Position numbers and translations under genes: made by a program
Shown: piece by piece, positions 1 through 5,100 of the stretch
How the letters are laid out: every line of letters begins with the position of its first letter
Numbering within the stretch: the stretch's first letter is position 1
Origin: Acidiferrobacterales bacterium
GTDB taxonomy: Bacteria > Pseudomonadota > Gammaproteobacteria > Acidiferrobacterales > Sulfurifustaceae
Length of the DNA: 5,495 nucleotides
Direction: 5' to 3'
Assembly: GCA_919902095.1 (NCBI GenBank)
Contig: CAKKQL010000015.1
Span: 1 to 5,495 of the forward strand
Notes under the pieces: generated by a model
The model's input: the letters and a program-made list of their open reading frames with translations, nothing else
Databases searched by the model: none
What the model was told of the DNA's origin: nothing

Positions 1-1796
1 GTCGTGGCCACCTGCTCCATGCGCCGGCGCACGGCGCGGATGGCGGCGGCGACCTGGTCGCGCGATTGCGGTACCACCGTCAGGCGGAAATCGGTGCGCG
101 TGACGGCAAAGATCGCGGTCTTGTCCTTGAGCAGCGCGTAGGTCAGCAGCGCCTCGCCCGGGCGCAGCAGCCGCTGTTGCAGGGCCTCGACCGTGACCGG
201 TTTCGGCTGGGTCAACTCCATGAAGCGCGGGTACTCCTTCCACAGGCGCTCTTCCACCGTAGCCAACTCCTGCTGGGCCAGCAGTATTGGCCGGGATGCG
301 ACTTCCTTGGATGTCGCGTCTTCCCCGTCACCGTTGAGGGTCTCCGATCCGGCACCGCGCGCCGGAAAATCGGCCTCCCGGCCCTCCTTGCTGTAGCGCT
401 GGGCATACAGCAGGTTGACCCGTTCCTGCAGCGATTCGCGGCCGCGCTTCAATTCCAGAAACGTGGGATCGGCGGAAAATCGGCCGACGTCCGCCTGGCG
501 CAGCAGTTCGGTGAACAGGCGCGACTGGGTACGCGATACCACCGCGAGCGCCTCGCGGTCGTGGCCGCGCGTCGTGTCGCGCTCGTGCAGCCGCAGCAGC
601 AGCTCGGTCATTTCCTGGTAATAGTTGGTGTATTGGGCGATGAAGCCTTCGCGCACGCCCTCGTCCAGCCCGCGGGTGTTGGCAAAGAGGCGGTCCACGG
701 CGTCGAGCGCCTCGCGGTACCAGGGCAAGGCCTCGCGCGCGCGGCCCTGCTTGATGAGGAAGCGGGCGTAGGCGCGTGCGCTGTGCGCCAGCTGGGCCGG
801 GACGTTTGCGCGCCGGGCGCTGTCCGCGGCGCGTTTCAGGTAATTGCCGGCGTCCGCAGTTTGTCCGCGCTGGCCGGCAAGGTAGGCGAGCGACGCCACG
901 ATCTTGGCGGTTTCGTTGTGGTCCGTTCCGAGCGTTTTTTCGCTGACGGTCAGGGCGCGCCGCAGCAGCGTCTCGGCCTCGGTGAGCTTGTTTTGGCCGA
1001 TGAGCGCTCGCCCGAGCACCAACTGGGCCTTGGCGACTTCGGCGGTTTCCGCACCGCCCAGGCGCTCGCGCAACGCGACGGCGTCACGCGCGTATTTTTC
1101 CGCCTCAGGAAATTTCTTTTCGGTGTTCAGGGTGCGCGCCAGGATATACATCGTGCCGGTGCGCACCTGTAGTCCCTTTGTATCGTCCAGATCGCGGGTA
1201 TCTGCCAGCGCCTGTTTGAGCAGGGTTTCGGCCTCGGTGTAACGGCCAAGCTGAAGCTGTACGAGCCCAAGGAGGTTGATGATCCGCAGTTCTTCGGTGC
1301 TGCCCCGGCGGCCGACTTTGCGCTGGGCATCCAGCGCGCGTTTGAGCGCCTCATCGGCCTCGGCGTACTTGCCTTGCGGAATGAGCGTCTTGGCGAGCAA
1401 GAACCGGTTGCCGATGGTTTGGTCGTGGGTTTCCCCCAGCAGCTTGTCCCGCCGTGCCAACGCCTGGCGCAGAAGCGTTTCTGCCTCGGCGTACTTGCCC
1501 TGTTCCCGCAGCACGCGTCCGAGCAACGTGGTGGAGGTGGCGGATTCGATGCCGTTGCCGCTCTCGGCATATTGGCTATAGAGTCGCCGTGCTCCGTTTT
1601 CCGCCTTGATATAGTCGCCCGCCTGCATGTCGTTCTTGATTTCACGCGCGAGCATGCGGAAGGCATCGCTCGGGCGCGTGTCCCTCATGGGAGCGGCGCT
1701 GGCCGGCGTGGCAAGGGCAGCGAGCGCCAGCGCGAGCATGACCAGGCATGGCCACACGAAGGTCCGGTGGCCGGAGCGAGTGGGAAGCGCATTCAT
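1..1796 (-). CDS. Secreted TPR protein with C-terminal CHAT-like domain (3' end outside window)
   Basis: Open for 598 codons from ATG at 1796 to the left edge with no stop, so the C-terminus is missing. Residues 1-34 look like a Sec signal peptide: basic start, hydrophobic core rich in L and A, then ASA before a likely cleavage at 34|35. From about 88 to 366 there are roughly seven TPR units with the usual spacing of small and aromatic residues, for example GKYAEAETLLRQAL (100-113), GKYAEADEALKRAL and GRYTEAETLLKQAL. Residues 415-435 (ALAVVSRTQSRLFTELLRQA) match the helix that commonly links TPRs to CHAT in such proteins. From about 537 the pattern LLRPGEALLTYALL...TAIFAVTRTDFRLTVV resembles the start of a CHAT domain (PF12770), a caspase-like peptidase fold. 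The catalytic His and Cys would lie beyond the edge, so activity cannot be judged. ATG 1796 is the first possible start after an in-frame TAA. Its Shine-Dalgarno is weak (AGGA about 10 nt upstream). The TPR and signal-peptide calls are firm; CHAT is probable. Function and substrate are unknown. Confidence 0.85.
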   Translation of the reverse strand, partial: MNALPTRSGHRTFVWPCLVMLALALAALATPASAAPMRDTRPSDAFRMLAREIKNDMQAGDYIKAENGARRLYSQYAESGNGIESATSTTLLGRVLREQGKYAEAETLLRQALARRDKLLGETHDQTIGNRFLLAKTLIPQGKYAEADEALKRALDAQRKVGRRGSTEELRIINLLGLVQLQLGRYTEAETLLKQALADTRDLDDTKGLQVRTGTMYILARTLNTEKKFPEAEKYARDAVALRERLGGAETAEVAKAQLVLGRALIGQNKLTEAETLLRRALTVSEKTLGTDHNETAKIVASLAYLAGQRGQTADAGNYLKRAADSARRANVPAQLAHSARAYARFLIKQGRAREALPWYREALDAVDRLFANTRGLDEGVREGFIAQYTNYYQEMTELLLRLHERDTTRGHDREALAVVSRTQSRLFTELLRQADVGRFSADPTFLELKRGRESLQERVNLLYAQRYSKEGREADFPARGAGSETLNGDGEDATSKEVASRPILLAQQELATVEERLWKEYPRFMELTQPKPVTVEALQQRLLRPGEALLTYALLKDKTAIFAVTRTDFRLTVVPQSRDQVAAAIRAVRRRMEQVAT

Positions 1797-1860
1797 CGAG
1801 GAGGAATCCTGTTGTTGGAATCGTGTGCGGTGGAGACGGTGGCGTACCGTTGCCGTATTA

Positions 1861-1866
1861 ATTATA
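1861..1866 (-). promoter_or_regulatory. Candidate -10 box for the TPR-CHAT gene
   Basis: On the minus strand this hexamer reads TATAAT, a perfect sigma-70 -10 match, 64 nt upstream of the ATG at 1796. No convincing -35 lies 16-18 nt further upstream (the hexamer at 17-nt spacing is AAAAAC), so this would be a weak or activator-dependent promoter, or a chance match in a locally AT-rich stretch. Confidence 0.3.
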
Positions 1867-1875
1867 GGTTAATAA

Positions 1876-2001
1876 ACGCTCGGGTTTTTCGGCAGGGTTA
1901 ATTTCCGTTATCCCGAAGAGAAAATTCTGCGGCGCCTCAAGAAGGTCGAGAACACAGAGGCCGTGATCTGGAAGCCACTCACCATCGCCAAGCAATATTG
2001 A
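1876..2001 (+). pseudogene. Possible C-terminal gene remnant, unrecognised
   Basis: After an in-frame TAA (1873-1875) the frame is open for 41 codons to TGA at 1999-2001. The last 30 codons have coding-like use, with G or C in the third position in about 22 of 30. They encode a plausible charged protein end, including YPEEKILRRLKKVENTEAV and ending PLTIAKQY. There is no ATG, GTG or TTG start upstream of this part, so it cannot be an intact gene. It could be the 3' end of a decayed gene, for instance a transposase or a lost neighbour. I do not recognise the family, and chance is a real alternative for a stretch this short. Confidence 0.25.
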
Positions 2002-2123
2002 CACAAGCCCAACGCTTCCGGGTTGCCAAACGGTTTACGAAGGACAGCGGTTCAGAGATGGCGTTGCCACGAAGTCGAAGGCGGAGAATCGAGGAGAGCC
2101 GCCTGATCGAATTTACCCACCGA

Positions 2124-2151
2124 TTGACGTGGCTAAATCTATATTTATATA
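2124..2151 (+). promoter_or_regulatory. Candidate sigma-70 promoter for the outer-membrane protein gene
   Basis: TTGACG at 2124-2129 matches the -35 consensus at five of six bases. TATATA at 2146-2151 follows with a 16-nt spacer; a second TATATA register at 2148 gives 18 nt. The -10 side lies in the perfect palindrome TTTATATATAAA (2144-2155). Transcription from here would start near 2158-2162 and give a leader of about 165 nt before the GTG at 2326. This is the best promoter-like pair in the gap, but the AT-rich context raises the odds of a fortuitous match. Confidence 0.45.
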
Positions 2152-2155
2152 TAAA
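2144..2155. repeat. 12-bp perfect AT palindrome TTTATATATAAA
   Basis: The sequence equals its own reverse complement over 12 bases. It overlaps the proposed -10 region, a position where a dimeric regulator could block polymerase or where easily melted DNA would help open-complex formation. It may also be a by-product of AT-richness, since it is made only of A and T. Confidence 0.5.
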
Positions 2156-2190
2156 ACGAATAGCTAATGGAAAAAATATAGGAATTCCCT

Positions 2191-2226
2191 ATGGAACGGA
2201 TAAACATTAAGACTTGGACGAGATGA
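2191..2226 (+). CDS. Possible 11-codon leader ORF in the 5' leader of the outer-membrane protein gene
   Basis: ATG at 2191 opens an 11-residue reading frame (MERINIKTWTR) closed by TGA at 2224-2226. It has a fair Shine-Dalgarno, AGGA at 2180-2183, with 7 nt before the ATG. The frame covers the left arm (2197-2204) of an 8-bp inverted repeat, and its stop codon directly abuts the right arm (2227-2234), so ribosomes on it would prevent the two arms from pairing. That geometry is what a translation-coupled leader would show. There is no run of one regulatory amino acid and no terminator U-tract, so classical attenuation is not supported. Such short ORFs also arise often by chance. Confidence 0.2.
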   Translation: MERINIKTWTR

Positions 2227-2234
2227 TTTATCCG
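2197..2234. repeat. 8-bp inverted repeat CGGATAAA / TTTATCCG, 22-nt spacer
   Basis: The left arm is at 2197-2204 and the right arm at 2227-2234; they are perfect reverse complements. As RNA they could form a stem with a 22-nt loop in the leader of the downstream gene. As DNA the arm centres lie 30 bp apart, close to three helical turns, so they could serve as two same-face half-sites for a regulator. No poly-U tract follows, so it is not an intrinsic terminator. Confidence 0.5.
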
Positions 2235-2311
2235 ATTTATTTATGACATCGGTAAAGCATGATGTAACAGATAGCTTGCTCGACATCGATTGAAAGTTCG
2301 ACCCAAAAATT

Positions 2312-2319
2312 AGGGGGAG
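2312..2319 (+). promoter_or_regulatory. Strong ribosome binding site deciding a GTG start
   Basis: AGGGGGAG lies 6 nt before the GTG at 2326. It is the strongest Shine-Dalgarno-like sequence in the window apart from the one before trxC, and it supports GTG rather than an internal ATG as the start of the outer-membrane protein gene. Confidence 0.8.
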
Positions 2320-2325
2320 ATTCTC

Positions 2326-3117
2326 GTGCATTCGAGTGCCATTGGACGCTATGCCGTCCGCTTCGTGGCTGCGGCTTTTTTGGCGGTCGGTACGTTTCGG
2401 CCCGCGCCGCTGCTCGCCGCCCACCCGTTCATCACCGAGGACACCGGCACCCAGGGCCGGGGCAATTCCCAACTCGAACTCACCACCGAGCATGCGTACG
2501 AGGAAGAGGACGGCGTGCGCGAAACCACCGTGCGCACGAACGCGGTATTGACCTACGGATTCCTCGACAACGCCGACGTGTTACTGACGCTGCCGCACCG
2601 GCGTATCAGCAGCGAGGCCGCGGACGGCAGCCGCACGGTGGAGCAGGGCAGGGCCGATGTCGGCCTCGACATCAAGTGGCGGTTTTATGAAAAGGACAAC
2701 CTGAGTTTCGCGCTCAAGCCGGGTCTTACCTTGCCGACGGGCGACGAAACGAAAAATCTCGGCACCGGCAAATCCACGCGCAGCCTGTATCTCATTACGA
2801 GCTACGACGCCGCGCCGTGGGAGTATCACCTGCATCTCGGCCACATCTGGAACCGGAATACACTCGATCAGCACGAAAGTCAGCGGCATATCTCCGTCGC
2901 CGCCGGCCGCAAGCTGGGCGAGGACCTGAAACTGGTGGCCGACTACGGCACCGACACGCCCACGAGCAAAACCTCGAGCCTCAATACCGAGTTTTTCATC
3001 CTCGGCGCCGTCTACAACCTGCGCAAGAATCTCGACGTCGATCTCGGCGCCAAGTGGGGCCTGACGCCGCCCGAGACCGACTTCACCTGGCTCGGCGGAG
3101 TGACGTTCCGCTTTTAG
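2326..3117 (+). CDS. Outer-membrane beta-barrel protein, MetA-pathway-of-phenol-degradation-like family (PF13557)
   Basis: A 263-residue protein starting at GTG. Residues 1-32 form a signal peptide with a hydrophobic core (FVAAAFLAVGTF) and a likely cleavage LLAA|HPF at 32|33. The mature start, HPFITEDTGTQGRGNSQLEL, is the characteristic opening of this family of predicted outer-membrane transporters. The motif KPGLTLPTGDE (131-141), the many alternating polar/hydrophobic strands and the terminal aromatic residue (GGVTFRF, Phe263) fit an outer-membrane beta-barrel inserted by the BAM machinery. Length is normal for the family. Members are loosely annotated as transporters for phenolic or other small compounds, but few have been tested and the substrate here is unknown. 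It is preceded by a long AT-rich leader and followed 46 nt later by the DUF523-DUF1722 gene, with no clear terminator between, so read-through is plausible. Confidence 0.85.
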   Translation: MHSSAIGRYAVRFVAAAFLAVGTFRPAPLLAAHPFITEDTGTQGRGNSQLELTTEHAYEEEDGVRETTVRTNAVLTYGFLDNADVLLTLPHRRISSEAADGSRTVEQGRADVGLDIKWRFYEKDNLSFALKPGLTLPTGDETKNLGTGKSTRSLYLITSYDAAPWEYHLHLGHIWNRNTLDQHESQRHISVAAGRKLGEDLKLVADYGTDTPTSKTSSLNTEFFILGAVYNLRKNLDVDLGAKWGLTPPETDFTWLGGVTFRF

Positions 3118-3163
3118 CGCTGACACGCTTGAGCCGTTCCGGCGGCTGCTCCACAATCGCCGG

Positions 3164-4114
3164 ATGAAGTCGCCCCCACCGATTCGTCTCGGCATTTCGG
3201 GCTGTCTGCTCGGACAGAAGGTGCGCTACGACGGCACCGACAAGCGCGACCGCTTCATCGTCGGCACGCTCGGGAAATATTTCGAGTTCCTGCCGGTGTG
3301 TCCCGAGGTCGCCATCGGCCTCGGGGTGCCGCGCCCACCGATCCGGCTGGTCGGCAGTACCCGGTCGCCGCATGCGGTCGGTGTGGTGAATCCCGGGCTC
3401 GACGTTACGAAAAAACTCGCCACGTACGGCCGCAACCAGGCGCGCGCGCTCGATAACATCAGCGGCTACATCCTCAAGAGCCGCAGCCCGAGCTGCGGCA
3501 TGGAGAGCGTGAAAGTCTTTGCCGGTCACGGCCGCGTGAAGCGCAGTCGGGGCATCTATGCCGCCGCCTTCATGGCGGCGCGACCGCTACTGCCGGTGGA
3601 GGAAGAGGGCCGGCTGGGCGAAATCGGCCTGCGCGACAACTTTCTCGAACGTGTATTCGCCTGGCGCCGCTGGCAGGCATTGGAGGCGCAAGACCTCACG
3701 CCGGCTCGGCTGGCGGCGTTCCACGCGGCGCACGAACTGAGCCTGCTCGCGCACGGCAAGGCGCGTTGGCGCGCCCTCGGCCGCCTGATCGTGCGTGCTG
3801 ACAAGCAAAACATCCGGCGTATCGCCCGGGACTATGCACAGGCCTTCATGGCGGCGCTGGCGCGCCCCGCGTCGTGCGCACGGCAGGCCGGCGTCCTGAC
3901 GCACGCGGCCGTTCGTCTCAAGGACAGGCTTGATGGCCGGGCGCGCGCTGCGCTGCGCGTGGCCATCGGGAGCTACCGGGCCGGAAGGTGTCCACTTGCG
4001 GCGCCGGTGGTGTTGTTGCAACGCCACTTGCGCCGGCATCCCGATGCCTGGCTCGCGCGTCAAGTGTACCTTCATCCCGACGCGCGCGAGTTCGCGTTGC
4101 GCTACGAGGCATAA
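3164..4114 (+). CDS. DUF523-DUF1722 fusion protein (TudS-like N-terminus, YbgA-like C-terminus)
   Basis: 316 residues with two domains. Residues about 7-150 are DUF523 (PF04463): GISGCLLGQKVRYDG (10-24), PVCPE (44-48), SRSPSCG (106-112) and the closing LPVEEEGRLGE. Cys14, Cys46 and Cys111 are at the family positions that, in the DUF523 enzyme TudS (thiouracil desulfidase), hold a catalytic Fe-S cluster. Residues about 155-312 are DUF1722 (PF08349): RDNFLERVFAWRRW, FHAAHELSLLAHGK (186-199) and the family-typical end HPDAWLARQVYLHP. E. coli YbgA is a stand-alone DUF1722 protein of uncertain role. No signal peptide, so cytoplasmic. The domain calls are firm; desulfidase activity is inferred from the cysteines alone. 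The ATG at 3164 lacks a clear Shine-Dalgarno, and no in-frame ATG, GTG or TTG lies close upstream, so translation may depend partly on the upstream gene. The next gene begins 2 nt after the stop. Confidence 0.9.
   Translation: MKSPPPIRLGISGCLLGQKVRYDGTDKRDRFIVGTLGKYFEFLPVCPEVAIGLGVPRPPIRLVGSTRSPHAVGVVNPGLDVTKKLATYGRNQARALDNISGYILKSRSPSCGMESVKVFAGHGRVKRSRGIYAAAFMAARPLLPVEEEGRLGEIGLRDNFLERVFAWRRWQALEAQDLTPARLAAFHAAHELSLLAHGKARWRALGRLIVRADKQNIRRIARDYAQAFMAALARPASCARQAGVLTHAAVRLKDRLDGRARAALRVAIGSYRAGRCPLAAPVVLLQRHLRRHPDAWLARQVYLHPDAREFALRYEA
4106..4109 (+). promoter_or_regulatory. Ribosome binding site inside the preceding gene, fixing the permease start
   Basis: GAGG, within the last codons of the DUF523-DUF1722 gene, lies 7 nt before the ATG at 4117. 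It favours that ATG over the upstream in-frame ATG at 3988, which would overlap the preceding gene by 127 bases. Confidence 0.65.
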
Positions 4115-4116
4115 GA

Positions 4117-5007
4117 ATGCGCGGCGACGATCTCAAGCGCGGCGCGGTCAATATGCTCGGTGCCGGCCTGCTGTTCGCCGTGGTCGGCGCCTGTGTGCGC
4201 GTGCTCTCGGAGTCGTTGCCGAACGAGATGGTGGTGTTTTTTCGCAGCTTTCTCGGGCTGGTGGCGCTGTTGCCGCTGGTATGGCACCGCGGTTTCGCGA
4301 ACCTCAAAACGCGGCACTTCCGCGGGCACCTGATACGCGGACTGGCGGGCGTGGCGGCGATGTACTGCTATTTCTACGCCGTTGCCTACCTGCCGCTGGC
4401 CGAGGCGGTGCTGCTCAACTACACGACACCGTTGTTCGTGCCGTTCATTGCCGCGCTGTGGTTGCGCGAGCGCATCCCGCCGAAGCTCTGGGCCGGCATC
4501 GGCATCGGGTTTCTCGGCGTGCTGTTCATCCTCAAGCCCGGGCAGGCGCTGTTCACGTCGGTGGCGCTCATCGGGCTCGCCTCGGGCGTGCTCGCAGCGC
4601 TGGCCGTCACCGGCGTTCGCCGGCTCACGCGCACCGAGCCGGTGTGGCGCATCGTGTTTTATTTCAGTCTGGTCTCGACTGTGGTGGCAGCGGTGCCGCT
4701 GCCGCTGCGCTGGCAGATGCCCGATGCCTCGCTGTGGCTGCTGCTCATCGCCATGGGTGTTATCGCGAGCCTCGGCCAATTGTTGCTGACGCGCGCCTAT
4801 TCGCACGCGCCGGCGGCGCAGGTCGGGCCGTTCTCCTATTCAACTGTGGTGTTCGCCGCTGTGGCCGGTTGGTTGCTCTGGGGCGAGGTGCTGGACCTGT
4901 ATTCGCTCAGCGGCGCGCTGCTCGTGTGCCTCGGCGGCATTCTCACGATCCGCTATGCCGGCGCGGGGGTGGCCCCGGCGCCCGAGTTGCCCGCGCGGGA
5001 CAAGTAG
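4117..5007 (+). CDS. EamA/DMT-superfamily permease (two EamA repeats)
   Basis: 296 residues, the usual size for a ten-helix drug/metabolite transporter of the inner membrane. The first EamA repeat (PF00892) spans about 10-139. It starts with a helix at 11-30, has the family-typical YLPLAEAVLLNYTTPLFVPF (91-110) and ends in a helix closing ILKPG. The second repeat spans about 148-279, with ALAVTGVRRL (161-170), a segment LGQLLLTRAYSHAPAAQVGP (219-238) and a final helix ending in LTIRY. The C-terminal tail (280-296) is polar and rich in Pro and Ala. Family members move metabolites such as amino acids, nucleosides, vitamins or S-adenosylmethionine; the substrate cannot be read from sequence. ATG 4117 follows the preceding stop by 2 nt and has an internal GAGG site, so the two genes are one translationally linked unit. 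An in-frame extension back to 3988 exists but adds a non-family N-terminus inside the upstream gene. Confidence 0.9.
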   Translation: MRGDDLKRGAVNMLGAGLLFAVVGACVRVLSESLPNEMVVFFRSFLGLVALLPLVWHRGFANLKTRHFRGHLIRGLAGVAAMYCYFYAVAYLPLAEAVLLNYTTPLFVPFIAALWLRERIPPKLWAGIGIGFLGVLFILKPGQALFTSVALIGLASGVLAALAVTGVRRLTRTEPVWRIVFYFSLVSTVVAAVPLPLRWQMPDASLWLLLIAMGVIASLGQLLLTRAYSHAPAAQVGPFSYSTVVFAAVAGWLLWGEVLDLYSLSGALLVCLGGILTIRYAGAGVAPAPELPARDK

Positions 5008-5039
5008 CGCTGTTTCAGCGCGTCGGATCCGATTCGCTG
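5007..5039 (+). repeat. Two overlapping, mutually exclusive inverted repeats after the permease gene
   Basis: Repeat A is GCGCTG-TTT-CAGCGC (5007-5021), a perfect 6-bp stem with a 3-nt loop whose first base is the last base of the permease stop codon. Repeat B pairs CAGCG (5016-5020) with CGCTG (5035-5039) around the perfect 10-bp palindrome TCGGATCCGA (5023-5032), with one wobble and one mismatch. CAGCG is shared, so as RNA only one can form at a time. Neither is followed directly by a U-tract; the next bases are GAAATTTATCTTT. This could be a weak or Rho-assisted 3' end, an RNA-stabilising structure or an operator-like DNA site. Confidence 0.5.
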
Positions 5040-5066
5040 GAAATTTATCTTTGCTGTCCCCATAAA
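5038..5066 (+). promoter_or_regulatory. Weak candidate promoter for trxC
   Basis: TGGAAA (5038-5043) and CATAAA (5061-5066) are separated by 17 nt, each matching four of six consensus bases. I see no clear OxyR-type site (the regulator of trxC in E. coli). Transcription continuing from the permease gene is the main alternative. Confidence 0.2.
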
Positions 5067-5079
5067 ACCCGGCACCTGT

Positions 5080-5092
5080 CCTTTGTCAAAGG
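5080..5092. repeat. 13-bp palindrome CCTTTGTCAAAGG overlapping the trxC ribosome binding site
   Basis: CCTTTG (5080-5085) and CAAAGG (5087-5092) are perfect reverse complements around one central T. The right arm runs into the Shine-Dalgarno AAGGGGAA (5089-5096). As RNA a practical hairpin would be CCTT/AAGG with a 5-nt loop, which would cover part of the ribosome binding site; as DNA it could be a small operator. Confidence 0.45.
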
Positions 5093-5096
5093 GGAA
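5089..5096 (+). promoter_or_regulatory. Ribosome binding site for trxC, supporting its GTG start
   Basis: AAGGGGAA ends 4 nt before the GTG at 5101, with its G-run about 6 nt from the start. This fits GTG initiation and gives an N-terminus that reaches the zinc-ribbon cysteines at the expected distance. Confidence 0.75.
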
Positions 5097-5100
5097 AGTC

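Larger units (their letters stand above)
1797..2325. other. 529-bp divergent intergenic region, AT-rich on its right side
   Basis: This gap separates the leftward TPR-CHAT gene from the rightward outer-membrane protein gene. From 1797 to about 2105 base composition is moderately GC-rich and includes an orphan open stretch ending at 2001. From about 2110 to 2310 it turns strongly AT-rich, unlike the rest of the window. It contains a promoter-like pair (2124-2151), a 12-bp palindrome (2144-2155), a possible 11-codon ORF (2191-2226) and an 8-bp inverted repeat (2197-2234). I see no recognisable tRNA, IS end or complete protein gene. An ORF from TTG at 1998 to 2210 (70 codons) has no visible Shine-Dalgarno, and its Lys/Arg/Ile/Tyr-rich second half simply reflects the AT-rich DNA, so I do not call it. 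Confidence 0.8.

Noticed and set aside
66..1172. A 368-codon plus-strand ORF, plus other long plus-strand ORFs up to 1901
   Set aside because: They lie opposite the TPR gene, whose reading frame is unbroken and shows TPR motifs and a signal peptide. Their translations are low-complexity and Arg/Gln/Ala-rich with no family signal, as expected for antisense frames in GC-rich DNA.
1998..2003. A perfect TTGACA -35 hexamer
   Set aside because: No -10-like hexamer lies 16-18 nt downstream; the bases there are GC-rich (GGTTGC and neighbours).
1998..2210. A 70-codon ORF starting at TTG
   Set aside because: No Shine-Dalgarno, a rare start codon, a composition that shifts from Arg-rich to Lys/Ile/Tyr-rich along with the local base content, and it runs through the best promoter candidate.
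2246..2287. ACATC / GATGT / ACATC short repeats in the leader
   Set aside because: Five-base matches are too short to separate from chance in an AT-rich stretch, and there is no supporting structure or spacing.
3132..3147. AGCCG-TTCCGG-CGGCT hairpin between the outer-membrane protein and DUF523 genes
   Set aside because: Only a 5-bp stem and no U-tract after it, so it does not qualify as a terminator. Short stems like this are common in GC-rich DNA.
2581..3195. A 204-codon minus-strand ORF opposite the outer-membrane protein gene
   Set aside because: It has no recognisable motif and is explained by codon bias of the plus-strand gene, which has a signal peptide, a family-typical mature N-terminus and a strong ribosome binding site.
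3988..4116. A 43-codon N-terminal extension of the permease
   Set aside because: It would overlap the DUF523-DUF1722 gene by 127 bases and adds a polar Arg/Ala-rich sequence foreign to EamA proteins. ATG 4117 has a proper ribosome binding site and a normal N-terminal length.
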